The notes under the pieces were generated by a model. The model was not told where the DNA came from, ran no database searches, and saw only the letters and a program-made list of their open reading frames with translations. From Eupeodes corollae (Eukaryota; Arthropoda; Insecta; Diptera; Syrphidae), in NCBI RefSeq assembly GCF_945859685.1, contig NC_079148.1:41303946-41367945 (forward strand): a stretch of DNA of 64,000 nucleotides. Reading direction: 5' to 3'. Below, in pieces: positions 10,550 through 21,233 of the stretch. The first letter of the stretch is position 1. Each line of letters starts with the position of its first letter. Position numbers and translations under genes: made by a program.

Positions 10550-13500
10550 TTTAAGCTTGAACGTTACAGATTATAGTAAACTTTTAACCAATATTTATGA
10601 CGAAACTAAGACAGCTTGATTAAAATTTTAACAACTTTAAAAACGTTTCCAATAAAATTAAAATATTACGTATACGCCTCAGTATACCATTTTTGATTTC
10701 ACTTTTTCGGAACTGCTGTTGGACAGCCTAGTACAAAATTTTCTTTGTATAATAGTTCTTCCAATACTGACAGAGTTAAGAGAAAAATATAATTACAAAA
10801 CACTGCATATTTTGCTTACCAACAAATTCAACTTTTTTAGGTACTCTGAGCCTTGATTTTAGTTTTGTCCCATAAAATTATAAATTCTGTTAAAGAAGCA
10901 TAATCTTGTCATGACCCATCGAATTGGATCAGACGATAACATTGATATACTTTTTACTAGTACGAGTACTATAAAATCATTCAACATTCCTTTAGCTTCA
11001 AAAGTCTAACAGCCTTTGTAAAACTTTCAACCTTAATAAAGTAAATTCATTTAATTCGATTTTGAATTTAAAACGTTTTTATTTTATTACCATTGGGACT
11101 CAACAAAAAAATGTAATGCAATATTTTATAATTCAAAGATATTACCTTATCTCTTAGTAATATGAAAAACAATTTTTCCAAGCCCAACCTTAAATCAAAA
11201 TGGCTGTAATCTGACCATCTATGCCAGTTGGCAAAAAAAGAAGCAAATTGTATTATACACATATACATTTATTATTATTTACAATCTTCTCAACGTTTAT
11301 GCATTGATATTTATTTATATGTTGGCTCCTTACGTAGAGTTGAATCAATTAAACGAAAGACCTGATATTTTACAGAATATCAAAATAAATGCCTTAAAGC
11401 AGCTCATAGATACGATTATTGCTATAGTCTTGAAGGTAGTGTTGTGATTCTTGTGGCAAAATATTGACCAAACTCATACAACTTCTCTTGAAATAGCTTC
11501 GGTTGCTCTTCTTCGGAATTATTAAAAAAAGTATTATTGTTTTTCAAGGCTTGACTTACCGTCTTAAAGAAAAAAAGGTATAATTTCTAGTATTGTATTG
11601 AAAGCTTAGAGAAGGACACAAATTTTGTACATTCTTTTTACTTATTTGTGAAAAGCTGTCTATGAAAGTAAACCTCATTTTCCATTAAGATTAAAAGAAT
11701 GATGTTTATATCGAACAAAGAAATGCTTAGCCAGAAATACTTAAATTAGCCAAACATCTTATTTTGTTTGACAACTTTTTGTCTTCGAACTATTAGACGA
11801 CCATGTATAGGTACGCGACGAATAAAATCCACTTGAACTCAACGAAGCAATATACAAGCACTCTCTTGGTCTTGTATATACGTATTTTTTACACGAAACC
11901 GCGGGAAAGGACGCACTCCTTCGACTGAATACCGCAAATAAGGCTTAAATGCGCATTTGTCTTCCACTTGAGTTCCTCCTCCTTCTCTTTACAATTCTTC
12001 TACTTCACCTTTGATGAAGGTGTGCTATGCCACCAGCAGAAGCACCACCAGCACCAGTACCACAACACTAGCACAAGTTTAAGTCCCAACAGCAAGCAGC
12101 AGCAGCACGAAGCCCTGCCAAAGGAGTTATCATCATGCGAGAATACCTCGTTGGAATGCTGTAAAGACCGGAAACGGATAATGACAGTACTGCATGCACC
12201 TGACTATAAACGGTTGGTATGAGAGAAAAATGGCGGCAGTGCCCTGGATGCTTGTTTAAATTTACAATGTCAGTTGTCACGAGAATAATTTTCAACTTGG
12301 TGATGGGGACAAGCGACCGACACGGATACGCCAGCCAGCGTCGGTCGTCGACGTAACGCAATGAGGATCCAAGTCTGATGGGTGTCTTTTGTTTTTGTAG
12401 TCATACATATATTTTTTGATATAAAGGTATGAGTTTGGAAAACATGACGAGACACTTGAACACAAAAATGTCCTCTATAAGGACGAGAAGTTGTAACTCT
12501 CAATTGTACCTATGTACTGTACAACCCTCATCATGTTCGTCGGAACCACCTTTTCACTTCATTTACCTACCGTATTATTGTTTTAATTACAACAAACAAA
12601 TAAGCAAGTGGTTATCCACTTGGTTCAGCTATACATATACATATGCAGAAAGCACGCTGCTGCTGCTGATATAATTTTCTGTGCTAATTGAGTTACTTCC
12701 GTGTAGACAAAATGCATTGAAGCCATTTCACTTTTGTTTTGAATTTGTTTTTCTTTAAGTATATTTTTTTCAATTTCTTAAACTTCGAAATGACTTTTTC
12801 AACTACCATCACATTTTATTTCACAAGAAAAATATAATTTACCTAGAAGTACCTTCATATGTAAAAGTCTACTTCGGTTTCATAACAATTTATTTAAAAG
12901 AACAATTGAAAAATTCAAGAAATAAAGGGGGAGAAAATGTTTGGTAAGCTTCCTAAGACTTTTATTTAGATGGGAGATCCTTAAAATGTATTATATGAAC
13001 AGAGACAGCTCAATGGGTTTTTTCTTTAAAATTCTTTGTTTTGGTAAGAATGTATCATTTTCTGAAAACATGACTTAAGGAAAGTTTAAATAAAAATGAA
13101 TTTTCTTAGAAGGTTTTTTAAAATACAAGAAAATATTTTTTAACAGTGAGTTCGAAAAAAAAATTTAAATACAATTTATTCTAATTTTTGAATTTGAAAA
13201 TCTGTTCTCATTTTGTTTTCAAAATGTTGTTTTCAAATTTAAGAATAAATCAATGGAAGTTGACGAAAAGTTGAAAATTTCTATGACAAATTAGCACAAT
13301 TGCTGCTGTATGTCGATTGTGTAGTTTTGACAAAGACAATATTTTTCATATTACCTAAATACAAAAGTTTTTAGCTTATAAATCACAACACTTCATTAGC
13401 CAATTATGATCATCGCTTCGAAAAACAAGACAGTTGAGAAATTTTTTTTAAAAACTGCGAACTGTGACTGCAAAATTTTTAAAATTTTTGAAGTGGATCT

Positions 13501-13639
13501 TAACACTTTCAATCTATTGTTGAATTTTGAATTATTGCATTTTTAGTGAAAAGGTAGTTTTTACTTATATAATATCAAAAGGTGACATTTTTGAAAGTGA
13601 AAGTTGCCTAAATAACTGGATATTCAAAATAAAACCTCT
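10550..13639. other. Mostly unique AT-rich DNA with a GC-richer patch
   Basis: No recognisable protein or RNA. The patch at about 11880-12370 is richer in G+C, contains CAG/CACCAG-rich sequence (about 12028-12115) and several CpG-containing words, and gives overlapping open frames on both strands with no family resemblance. It could be a regulatory element or part of an unidentified host transcript. I do not call a gene. Confidence 0.4.
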
Positions 13640-14110
13640 TATTGGAAAACCCTTCAATAAAAATTGTTTTTTTTTTAAACATGTCGTTTTTCAAGAAGAA
13701 ATCTAAGGCATACAAATATTTCATTGCTAGAAATTTGCTCTAATATAATGATAAAGGCTTGCCATTAAGTTTTAAATATGATTTCGTAGAAGTGGCCACC
13801 ACGGCTTGTTCGAATAAATTCCAGCCAAGAGTCCCAATTTTTGTCCACTTTCTGGAGCAATTATTAATTACGCTCCTAATATGATCTTCCAAGGTGTCCA
13901 TCGCCTCAAGATTGTCTAATTAGACCAGTGACTTCAAAAATAGTCAGCGTTATTAAATCGCACGATCTTGGAGGAAATGCCACACGCCCACAATGCTTAA
14001 TAACCATCGAAAGTTTCATTTGCCTGATTTGCAAGCGTTCTTCAACCTAAGTCTATTCGTTATGAAATGGAAAATCAAACTGAGCACAATTTAAGTGACA
14101 GCTGTCAAAA
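13640..14110 (-). pseudogene. Mariner-like transposase, C-terminal fragment
   Basis: On the minus strand the codons around 13990-13940 read AFPPRSCDL, a corrupted form of the WPPRSCDLTPLDYFLW region that carries the third catalytic Asp. Further down, EAMDTLEDHIRSVINNCS (about 13905-13860) and a Gly-Gly-His-like end match the C-terminus of DUF4817-type mariners. The N-terminal two thirds is missing. It lies next to a second C-terminal fragment of the same kind. Confidence 0.7.
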
Positions 14111-14211
14111 ATACCAAATCCAAAAAAAAAGTATTGCCCGATTATATACCATTCGTAAAAATAAACACCCCTTTAAGAAAAACTTACACAATATAAAAAA
14201 AAATCATTAAA

Positions 14212-14523
14212 GATGGTTAAATTTTAAGGGCCGATATTGATTTGGAATAAAACTCAGACACTTTAGAAATTACTGTCATTTCTTTTTTTTTATGATAATA
14301 TTGGTATGTTTAATGAAGTATATCACAAAATATCAGCCAAATGGAGTTCGTGAGCTCGATGGCACACCTCCATTCGATGGTTCATTCTAAATTTTCGATA
14401 AGCCTGAGTCTTATTCATTAGCTCTTAAATTGTTGCACCTTTTCTATCAAATAAAAAAAGAAATCCAACGATGTCAAATTGCATGATCTTGGCAGCCAAT
14501 TGACATCGCAACACGACCATTGA
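14212..14523 (-). mobile_element. Mariner 3' end with terminal repeat, truncated
   Basis: The left end reads GGTTAAATTTTAAGGGCCGA, the terminal sequence also found inverted at 21207-21233. The minus strand near 14523-14455 encodes CCDVNWLPRSCNLTSLDFF, matching the WPPRSCDLTPLDYFLW motif with its final catalytic Asp (LD). The element is cut at about 14523, where LINE endonuclease sequence begins. Confidence 0.72.
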
Positions 14524-16741
14524 ATTTGTCGTACAAATTCGCGGTAAAAAACTACCTTATATGCACTTTGGTTGATACTTTTGATCTTTCTGACGTCAAA
14601 ATGCTATGTATTAAAATCAAATTGGAAACAGGTTATCCCTTTATCATCTCAGTATATATACCTCCAAGATCTACCAAATCCACGACCAAATGGAACCTAA
14701 TGATGAACTGCTGATCGTAGGTGATTTCAATCTTCCGAACCTCAACTGGACAAAATCATCAGATTTCAACTATTTTACACCTATCAGTCCTACGAGCACC
14801 AATGAATTCACAATTATCGATGGTTTAGCTTCTTGTTGACTTGTTTAATTTAATGGGGTTGCCAATCATTACAACAAATATTTGGACCTAATACTTTTCT
14901 CTGAAACGATAAATACTGACGTAGCTGTATCTCCAGCCGATGTTAAATTAGTAGAAGAAGACCGTTACCATCCAGCTTTAAATATATCACTGAATATAAT
15001 TGTGTGCAATATCCCTAATACATCAAATGAAAAACTTGAATTCATTTTTAAAAATTGTGTAATGTTGACTGGAATCAACTGCTCCTAAATCGTAATATTG
15101 ATGACATGTGTCTAAATTTTAATAGAATTCTTTTTAACTGTTTTTAAGAAACTACGCCATTACGGAAATCTCGCTATAAATCTAAAACTCCACCATGGTT
15201 TGACACTCAATTAAAAAACTTAAAAAATAAAAGAAATAAGGCATGGCTAAAATTTAGTAAAACTAGAGCAGAAGAAGACTTCAGGATTTGCTCCGAACTT
15301 AAAAATATTTTCATTGACTACTCCAATATTCTATACTCTGACTATATTATAAAAATTGAAAATGAATTGAAACAGACCCCAAAAAACTTCTGGGATTTCG
15401 TGAAAAGTAAAAGAAAAACTGACGGTTACCCAATCTCTATGTCTTTCAATAACACAACAAGTCATGACTCCCAAATAATTTCAAATATGTTTGCTAATTT
15501 CTTCAAAGATGCTTTCGACGTACCTTCTTCTTTTCAGATTTTCAGATTCGTTCTTTCCAGCCCAAAATTATCCTCACCTTAACTCACTTGACTTGACAAT
15601 ATGTGAGGATTCAATTGTTCGTTGTGTCTCAGAACTTGATGACTGTTTTCACCCTGGTCCTGATGGAGTACCATCATGTGTTTTAAAAAAAATGTGTGTC
15701 TCATTTATCTCTCTTAGAAGCTCAATTTTCCCACTATTATGGAAAAGTGCGTTTATAACTCCGATTCATAAAAAAGGGTCTAAGAATGAAATAACGAATT
15801 ATCGGCCTTTCCGGTATCCCCAAACTATTTGAGTCCATTATCTGTAAGACGTTATCCTTTAATTGTAATTCAATTGTATGTGAAAATCAACATGGTTTCG
15901 TCCAGAATAAATGAACAATTACAAACCTGCTTCACTTCACTTCTTTCTGCCTTGACTCCTTCAAAGATCGTAAGCAAGTAGATTGCGTATTCACAGACTT
16001 CAGTAAAGCCTTTGACAAATTGTGCCACAAGACTTTAGTCCATAAACTTGAGGCCTTAGGGTTTAACGACAAATTCTTGACGTGGATCTCGTCTTATCTT
16101 AAGAACAGAAGTTATAGAAGTTATATATATTCAGAAATTAATTCTCCGACCAATTTTACGTCAATTCTGGTATTCCAAAGGGTAGCCATTTAGGTCCTTT
16201 ATTATTTATCTCATATATAAATGACATAGCATCCGTTATAAAAAACTCCTCCGTTTTAATATACGCTGATGACATTAAAATTTTCAAATCTATCTAATTG
16301 AACTAATTAATGACTGCTCACAGCTTCAAGAAGATCTTCCTAGTTTAAGGGAATAATGCAATAAAAACCGACTTTTATTGAATATTGACAAATGTAAAAC
16401 TATGTGTTTTACACAAAAAAAAAAAAAAACAATTATAGATTATAACTATTTATTAGATTCATCCTCCCTTTGTAAGCTTTCCGTTTTCTCTGATTTTTGA
16501 CTATAAATTAACGTTCTGTGACCATTATAACTTTATAGTTAAAAAAGCTAACAAATTCTATGTTTTATTAAACGTTTTTCTCGTGACTTTCGTGACCCCT
16601 ACGTCTTAAAACGTCTTTGTCATTTGTCAGGCCAATACTTGAATACAGATGTGTTATATGGGCACAATACTATTCAGTCCATATTGACAGACTTGAAAGT
16701 ATCGAAAAAAGATTTATGCGTTTTTGTCTTCGTTTTCTTCC
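14524..16741 (+). pseudogene. jockey/CR1-type LINE ORF2, 5' part of a split copy
   Basis: The 5'-truncated ORF2 starts inside the APE endonuclease: a YPFIISVYIPPRS motif (14630s), ELLIVGDFNLPNLNW (about 14708-14752), then DLILFSE and DRYHPAL as the C-terminal motifs. The linker and RT follow: CFHPGPDGVPSCVLKK, LWKSAFITPIHKKGSKNEI and NYRPF, then FTDFSKAFDK (about 15990), a degraded IPKGS block and IYADDIKIF (about 16258-16285). The end is the thumb region PILEYRCVIW...RLESIEKRFMRFCLRF. There are several frameshifts and stops. The copy is interrupted at 16741 by an RTE-type LINE and resumes at 18908. It is the same family as 57165-59373. Confidence 0.88.
16731..16741. repeat. Target-site duplication, left copy
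   Basis: CGTTTTCTTCC, repeated exactly at 18908-18918, flanks the RTE-type insertion. Confidence 0.9.
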
Positions 16742-18907
16742 TTACTTACTTACTTAAGGTAGCGCTACAGACCAGGCGGACCTGGGCCTCAACCAACATG
16801 CGTCTCCAGCCAGCTCCGTCCCTAGCTAGCTGTCTCCAGTTTCGCACGCCAAGAGGTCCTCTCCCACCTGGGTGCGCCACCTGAGTCGCGGTCTTCCTCT
16901 ACTGCGCCGTCCCTCGGGATTGGATTCGAAGACTTTCCGGGCTGGAGCGTTGATGTCCATCCGCCCTACATGACCTAGCCATCTAAGCCGTGTCGCTGTG
17001 CAGCCCGTACAGTTCGTCGTTATATCTTCTCCTCCATTCTCCATCTATGCTACGGGACCAAAAATCACCCGAAGAATTTTTCTCTCGAAGCATCCTAAGA
17101 CGCTCTCATCTTTCTTTGACAGAACCGGGATGATGAGTTTCTTATAGATGGTGATTTTACATGCTCGAGAGAGGACTTTACTTCTCAATTACATTCTAAG
17201 TCCAAAGAAGCAGCGATTTGCAAGAGTTATTCTTTGTTTGATTTCATCGCTGGTGTCGTTGTCTGCATTAATAGCGGTGCCTAGGTAGACAAAGTCGTTA
17301 GAATTGGTCTTACCCTCATTGACCACTAAACCCATCTTCTTCGCTTCCGTCGCAATGGTCAAAAACGCTCCACTGACATCACGTTTTGATCTTCCAATTA
17401 TGTCAATGTCATCTGCGTATCCGAGTAATTGGATGGACCTTTGATTGTGCCTCTAGTGTTGACAGTTAAGTTTTGCACAATTCTTTCCAGAACGATGTTG
17501 AAGAAGTCGCATGACAGTGCATCGCCTTATCTAAAACCTTCGGTAAGATCTTTTCCGACCTTGATAGAGCAGCGTGCATTCTCCATCGTCATTCTGCACA
17601 AACGGATAAGTTTGACAGGGATGCCAGAACCAGACATTGCTCGGTAGAGCTCTTCGGAAAAGGACATGGCAATCTCTTGCGATTGTAGCCGTCTAACGTC
17701 GAATCTTCTCACAGTACTTCCTTGTTTTGGCTTGGATCGGGATATCCGTAGCCGTACCTTGGTTAAAACGAGGTAGTGGTCCGAGTCAATGTTGGCCTCT
17801 CGGAATGTTCGGATATCCTGGATATTGGAGAAGTGTCGTGCTTCGATCGCAATGTGGTCAATCTGGTTGACGGTTGATTGATCAGGAGATTTCCATGTCC
17901 CCTTGTGGATAGTGAGATGTGTGAATTGCGTACTAGCTACCAGAACGTCTCGCCCCGAAGCGAAATCGATCAGCTTGAATCCGTTATGTCGTGCAGGCTG
18001 TATCTCCCGATTATGTCACCAAAGATGTCGTTTCTTTCTAGCTTGGCATTAAAATCGCCTAAGACAATTTTAATGTCATAGCCAGAGCACTTCTCATATG
18101 TCTTGTCCAAGAGCTCGAAGAACATATCTTTGGTGTCTTCATCTTTCTCCTCTGTTGGGGCGTGCGCGCATATTAGGCTTATGTTGGCGAATTTAGCCTT
18201 GATGCGGATTGTCGTGATGCGCTCGCTCACACTGTTGAAACTCAAGACTTTTTGCCTGAGCCTAGTTCCAACAACAAATCCACACCTAAATAGACGCTGT
18301 CTTTGTTCTCGGTAGCAGTCGCCGTAGTAGATATCGCAGTCTTTTAGTTTGCGTTTGCCCGGTCCATCCCATCGCACTTCTTGGATGGCTGTAATATCTG
18401 CCTTGCAGCAGTTTATCCGTCTGTATCCGAGGCTTGTTGGTGCTTCGCAACTAAAGATATTTTGTACGTGGCCAGGAAGTCACCCCGACGGCACAACCCC
18501 CAACCTGGAGGGCCAGATCCTTAGTATAACTCCAAGTAAGGGGAGCCGGATAAACCGCTCCTTACAGGCCTGGGCTCCGAATTTGTCGAAGAAGCCCTAT
18601 AAGGTATTCACTAAGTAGTTCAACCTTACTGGAACTGTAGACGCCACCGTTGATTCCATTTCGAGAATTCGTCCGCTGCCGCCTGGATAAGGTGAGGTGC
18701 CTTAGTTAGGTGCCCCCCCTCTCTCGTTTGCTGCCCCCAACAACTTTCCACTGGGGTTGGAACCCAATCTCCAGTTGAGGTACTAGGCACCCGATGTTCA
18801 CCGCGGGGAGGTGAGAGTAGGAGTTAGACAGAGGTGGGTTTTGAGAAAAACCTGTGGACGCTTGTGTCCTCTTGAATGCACATATCTACCATTTGAACAT
18901 TTGGGAA
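16742..18907 (-). mobile_element. RTE-type non-LTR retrotransposon inserted in another LINE
   Basis: This minus-strand element is flanked by perfect 11-bp duplications CGTTTTCTTCC. Its 3' end, at the left, is a short (TAAG)n tail, seen on the plus strand as TTACTTACTTACTTAAGG at 16742, as expected of RTE elements that end in short tandem repeats. It carries an APE endonuclease and part of an RT, so it is an internally deleted, decayed copy with its 5' untranslated region retained up to 18907. It is distinctly more GC-rich than its surroundings, which suggests a comparatively recent arrival or a different base bias. Confidence 0.9.
16826..18450 (-). pseudogene. RTE-type ORF2: endonuclease and partial RT
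   Basis: From the 5' side: CKADITAIQEVRWDGPG, with the catalytic Glu of the APE endonuclease (about 18410-18360). Then LICAHAPTEEKDEDTKDMFF, IVLGDFNAKLERNDIFG, NQIDHIAIEARHFSNIQD and IDSDHYLVLTKVRLRISRS (about 17795-17740). A single-base frameshift lies near 17975 after HDITDS. The RT resumes at FSEELYRAMSGSGIPVKLIR (about 17650), continues through a YADDIDIIGRSKRDVSG motif (about 17420-17370) and ends at RLRWLGHVGRMD and RRSRGRPRLRW (17044-16826). The RT fingers (the NYRGISLLN region) are missing between endonuclease and palm. The endonuclease resembles the proteins often annotated as craniofacial development protein 2-like. Confidence 0.88.
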
Positions 18908-18918
18908 CGTTTTCTTCC
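18908..18918. repeat. Target-site duplication, right copy
   Basis: CGTTTTCTTCC, identical to 16731-16741. Confidence 0.9.
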
Positions 18919-19066
18919 GTTTTCCCAAATATTCACACCACCTCCTTATTCTTAGAGACTTTTGCTAATAAACCTCCCTACACTTTCTCAACATAGACAA
19001 TATCTCCAATTTTGTTTTATTTTAAAATTAATTAATGGTTCTATTATATCCGCAACAGCTCTGAAT
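18908..19066 (+). pseudogene. jockey/CR1-type LINE ORF2, 3' part of the split copy
   Basis: If one target copy is removed, the frame from 16741 continues exactly here: FCLRFLPFSQIF, then a stop, then RLLLINLPTLSQHRQYLQFC and LKLINGSIISA. This is the C-terminal region of the same ORF2. It ends at about 19066, where a minus-strand RTE fragment begins. The match on both sides of the duplication shows the RTE element arrived later. Confidence 0.85.
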
Positions 19067-19345
19067 CGTCTAAGGATAAAGAGATAGTGGCTATCGATTT
19101 GAAGTTCCTGAGCTTTTCCAAGATCTTCCGTAATGTGAATATTTGCTCAATAGTGAACTTTTCTGGTCTAAAGCCACACTGATTTGGACCTCTCACGTTG
19201 TTGACGAAAGACTTCAGATGTTAACATAATACGAAAAAAGATCTCATACGCGATGTTCAGGAGACTCATGCCTCTGTAGTTTTTATCAATTTTGTGTAGT
19301 ATCTTGTCTAGATTTTTATTTTTCAGAATACAAAACTTGCGATTG
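19067..19345 (-). pseudogene. RTE-type RT fingers fragment
   Basis: On the minus strand, KIDKNYRGMSLLNIAYEIF and then SVWL followed by a stop and TRKVHY match the conserved RT-1/RT-2 region of RTE elements (NYRGISLLN, then GPYQCGFRPGKST). It stops before the catalytic palm. This is the portion missing from the RTE copy at 16742-18907, but it lies downstream of that element's right target copy, so it is a separate or rearranged fragment. Confidence 0.78.
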
Positions 19346-19348
19346 CAT

Positions 19349-19415
19349 TTTTCTAAAAAAAAGACTCTGGGATGCGACCCACACTGATAACTTTCCATCC
19401 CGTCTGTCGATTTGT
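19349..19415 (-). mobile_element. Helentron-like repeat, 3' terminus only
   Basis: Plus-strand GGGATGCGACCCACACTGAT then AACTTTCCATCCCGTCTGTC is the inverse of the family's 3' end. It is directly followed, after a T-run, by the 5' end of a complete plus-strand copy, giving an inverted arrangement. Confidence 0.8.
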
Positions 19416-19420
19416 TTTTT

Positions 19421-20521
19421 AACTTCCCATAGGAAGTTATTGTAATGGGTCCGATTTGTCAAATTGAAAATTTTGACATTTCTCGACGTTTCAAGGTCCC
19501 TAGAGTCGAAAAGATTTTTAGAAAGATGTCTGTGCGTGCGTGTGTACGTGCGTTCGTACTCGTACGTCCGTACGTCCGTATGTCCGTACGTTCACGACGT
19601 TTTTTTCGTCCTCCATAGCTCAAGAACCAGAAGAGATATCAACTTCAAATAAATTTTGTTATACAGATAATAAGGCAGAAAGATGCAGAAAGCGCTCTCA
19701 AGAAAATTGCGTGGGTGGTTTTTTTTTTCCATAGAAGTTTGAAAAAAAGGTGAACATTTTGGTTAACCCTAAATATCTATAGACGCTAGAGACTTGAATT
19801 AAATTTTATATAATAAATTGTAACGTGATACAAAACAAGTATATTTTTTGAAAAAAATCAATATAACGTTTTTTTTTTATAAATCAATAAAACTGAAAAA
19901 AAAATTGTCACCTTCAAAATTTTACGACTGAAATATGATTTCAACTCTAAAACAATTTTTTGCAACGAAGAATAATGTTTTTGACATCTAATAAAATTTT
20001 GAGAAAAATCGAATTGACAGTTTTTTTTATAAAAAATAAAAATCTAAAAAAAACATTACTCAAAGCTCGTAAAAATTGAATATCGATTCAAATATCTTTT
20101 CAAAAACTTGAAATTTAGGCTTCAACCTTATTTTATCTCATAAGAAATATTGTTTTTAACATTTGGTAAAATTTTTAAAAAATTCGAACCGACAGTTTGT
20201 TTACAAAAAATAAAACTCTAAAAAAAAGCAATACTAAAACTTGGTAAAAATTTACTTTCGGCTCAAATAACTTTTCAAAAATTTGAAACATTGGCTTCAA
20301 ACTTATTTTATTTCACAGAAAATATTGTTTTTGATATTCAGTAATTTTTATATAAAAATCCAACAGTCCGTTTTTTATAAAAAATAAAATCTACAAAAAA
20401 TAGTACGCAAATTTGGTAAAAATTGATATGAGTACATATAGACAAACTTTTAAGCAAGACAAATCGACAGACGGGATGGGAAGTTTTCAGTGTGGGTCGC
20501 ATCCCCACCTCTTTTTTTTTT
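19421..20521 (+). mobile_element. Helentron-like repeat, full-length short copy
   Basis: It starts with the perfect palindrome AACTTCC-CATA-GGAAGTT. The GTACGTGCGTTCGTACTCGT microsatellite lies at about 19547-19600, followed by CATAGCTCAAGAACCAGAAG. About three ~172-bp units are marked by GTAAAAATT words near 20068, 20243 and 20413. It ends GGGATGGGAAGTTTTCAGTG and then TGGGTCGCATCC before a T-run. It is flanked by T on both sides. No coding capacity. Confidence 0.88.
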
Positions 20522-20527
20522 ATTTGC

Positions 20528-21233
20528 TGTGTGGTTAGTGACACCACATATCGTCCACATCCATATCTTTCAAAGCGGACCATAAAAAGTTCGTTATTAT
20601 CTCATTATGTCTGACCGGTCTCATTTTAAACATTTAAAAAAAAATACGCCCCGATTTTTCCGCCATCCCATAAACCACACTAAATGTCACTCTTTGTTCG
20701 TGCATTAGTTTTTTTAGTTTTTGGGCAATCACTCTTCGATTATCATTCACCTTAATGCTGCAATTCTTTTTATTGACGAATCAACTGAAGTGAAAATTTG
20801 CCTCATTACTGAAGATGATTTTCTTCGAAAATTGATCATCTTTTGCCATTTTTTGCCACCATTCTGATCCTTGACGAAGCTTGAAACCGTCAAGAGGACT
20901 TAGTTCTTGCGTCAGCTACACCTTGTAAGGGTCGAAATGCAAAATATTCATCAACAACGAGAGTTAGAGATGTAATTGTTGGGCACGACGACGAGTTGAG
21001 GTGGACTGGTCTTCAGCCACAATATCGCGAACAGCAGCAATACTTTCTGCAGTACGATCAGTAGTGTTTTCACATTAACAGACTCGGTTTGCTGATTGCA
21101 AGCGATTGCAAGTCCCTTTTCAAAGTAAGCCTGAATACCTTTGAATTGAATCTGTCAGAAAATGAGAAATATTGATATTTAGGAGTGGTTTACATTCAAT
21201 ATCGGCCCTTAAAATTTAACCACCCTTTCTTTA
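20528..21233 (-). pseudogene. Mariner-like element remnant, 3'-truncated
   Basis: The minus strand encodes NEANFHFS, a stop, FVNKKNCSI, then NRRVIAQKL, MHEQRVTFSVVYGMAEKSG and DMDVDDMWCH. This is the middle of a DUF4817-type mariner transposase, up to just before the second catalytic Asp, where it is cut by the Helentron-like copy. The N-terminal half is heavily shifted, around 20990-21110. The right end carries the terminal sequence ATATCGGCCCTTAAAATTTA (21207-21226), the inverse of that at 14212. Confidence 0.75.

Noticed and set aside
11968..12222. His/Gln/Ser-rich 84-codon frame as a host protein
   Set aside because: The composition comes from CAG/CAC simple sequence, opposite-strand frames are equally open, and there is no splice or domain evidence.
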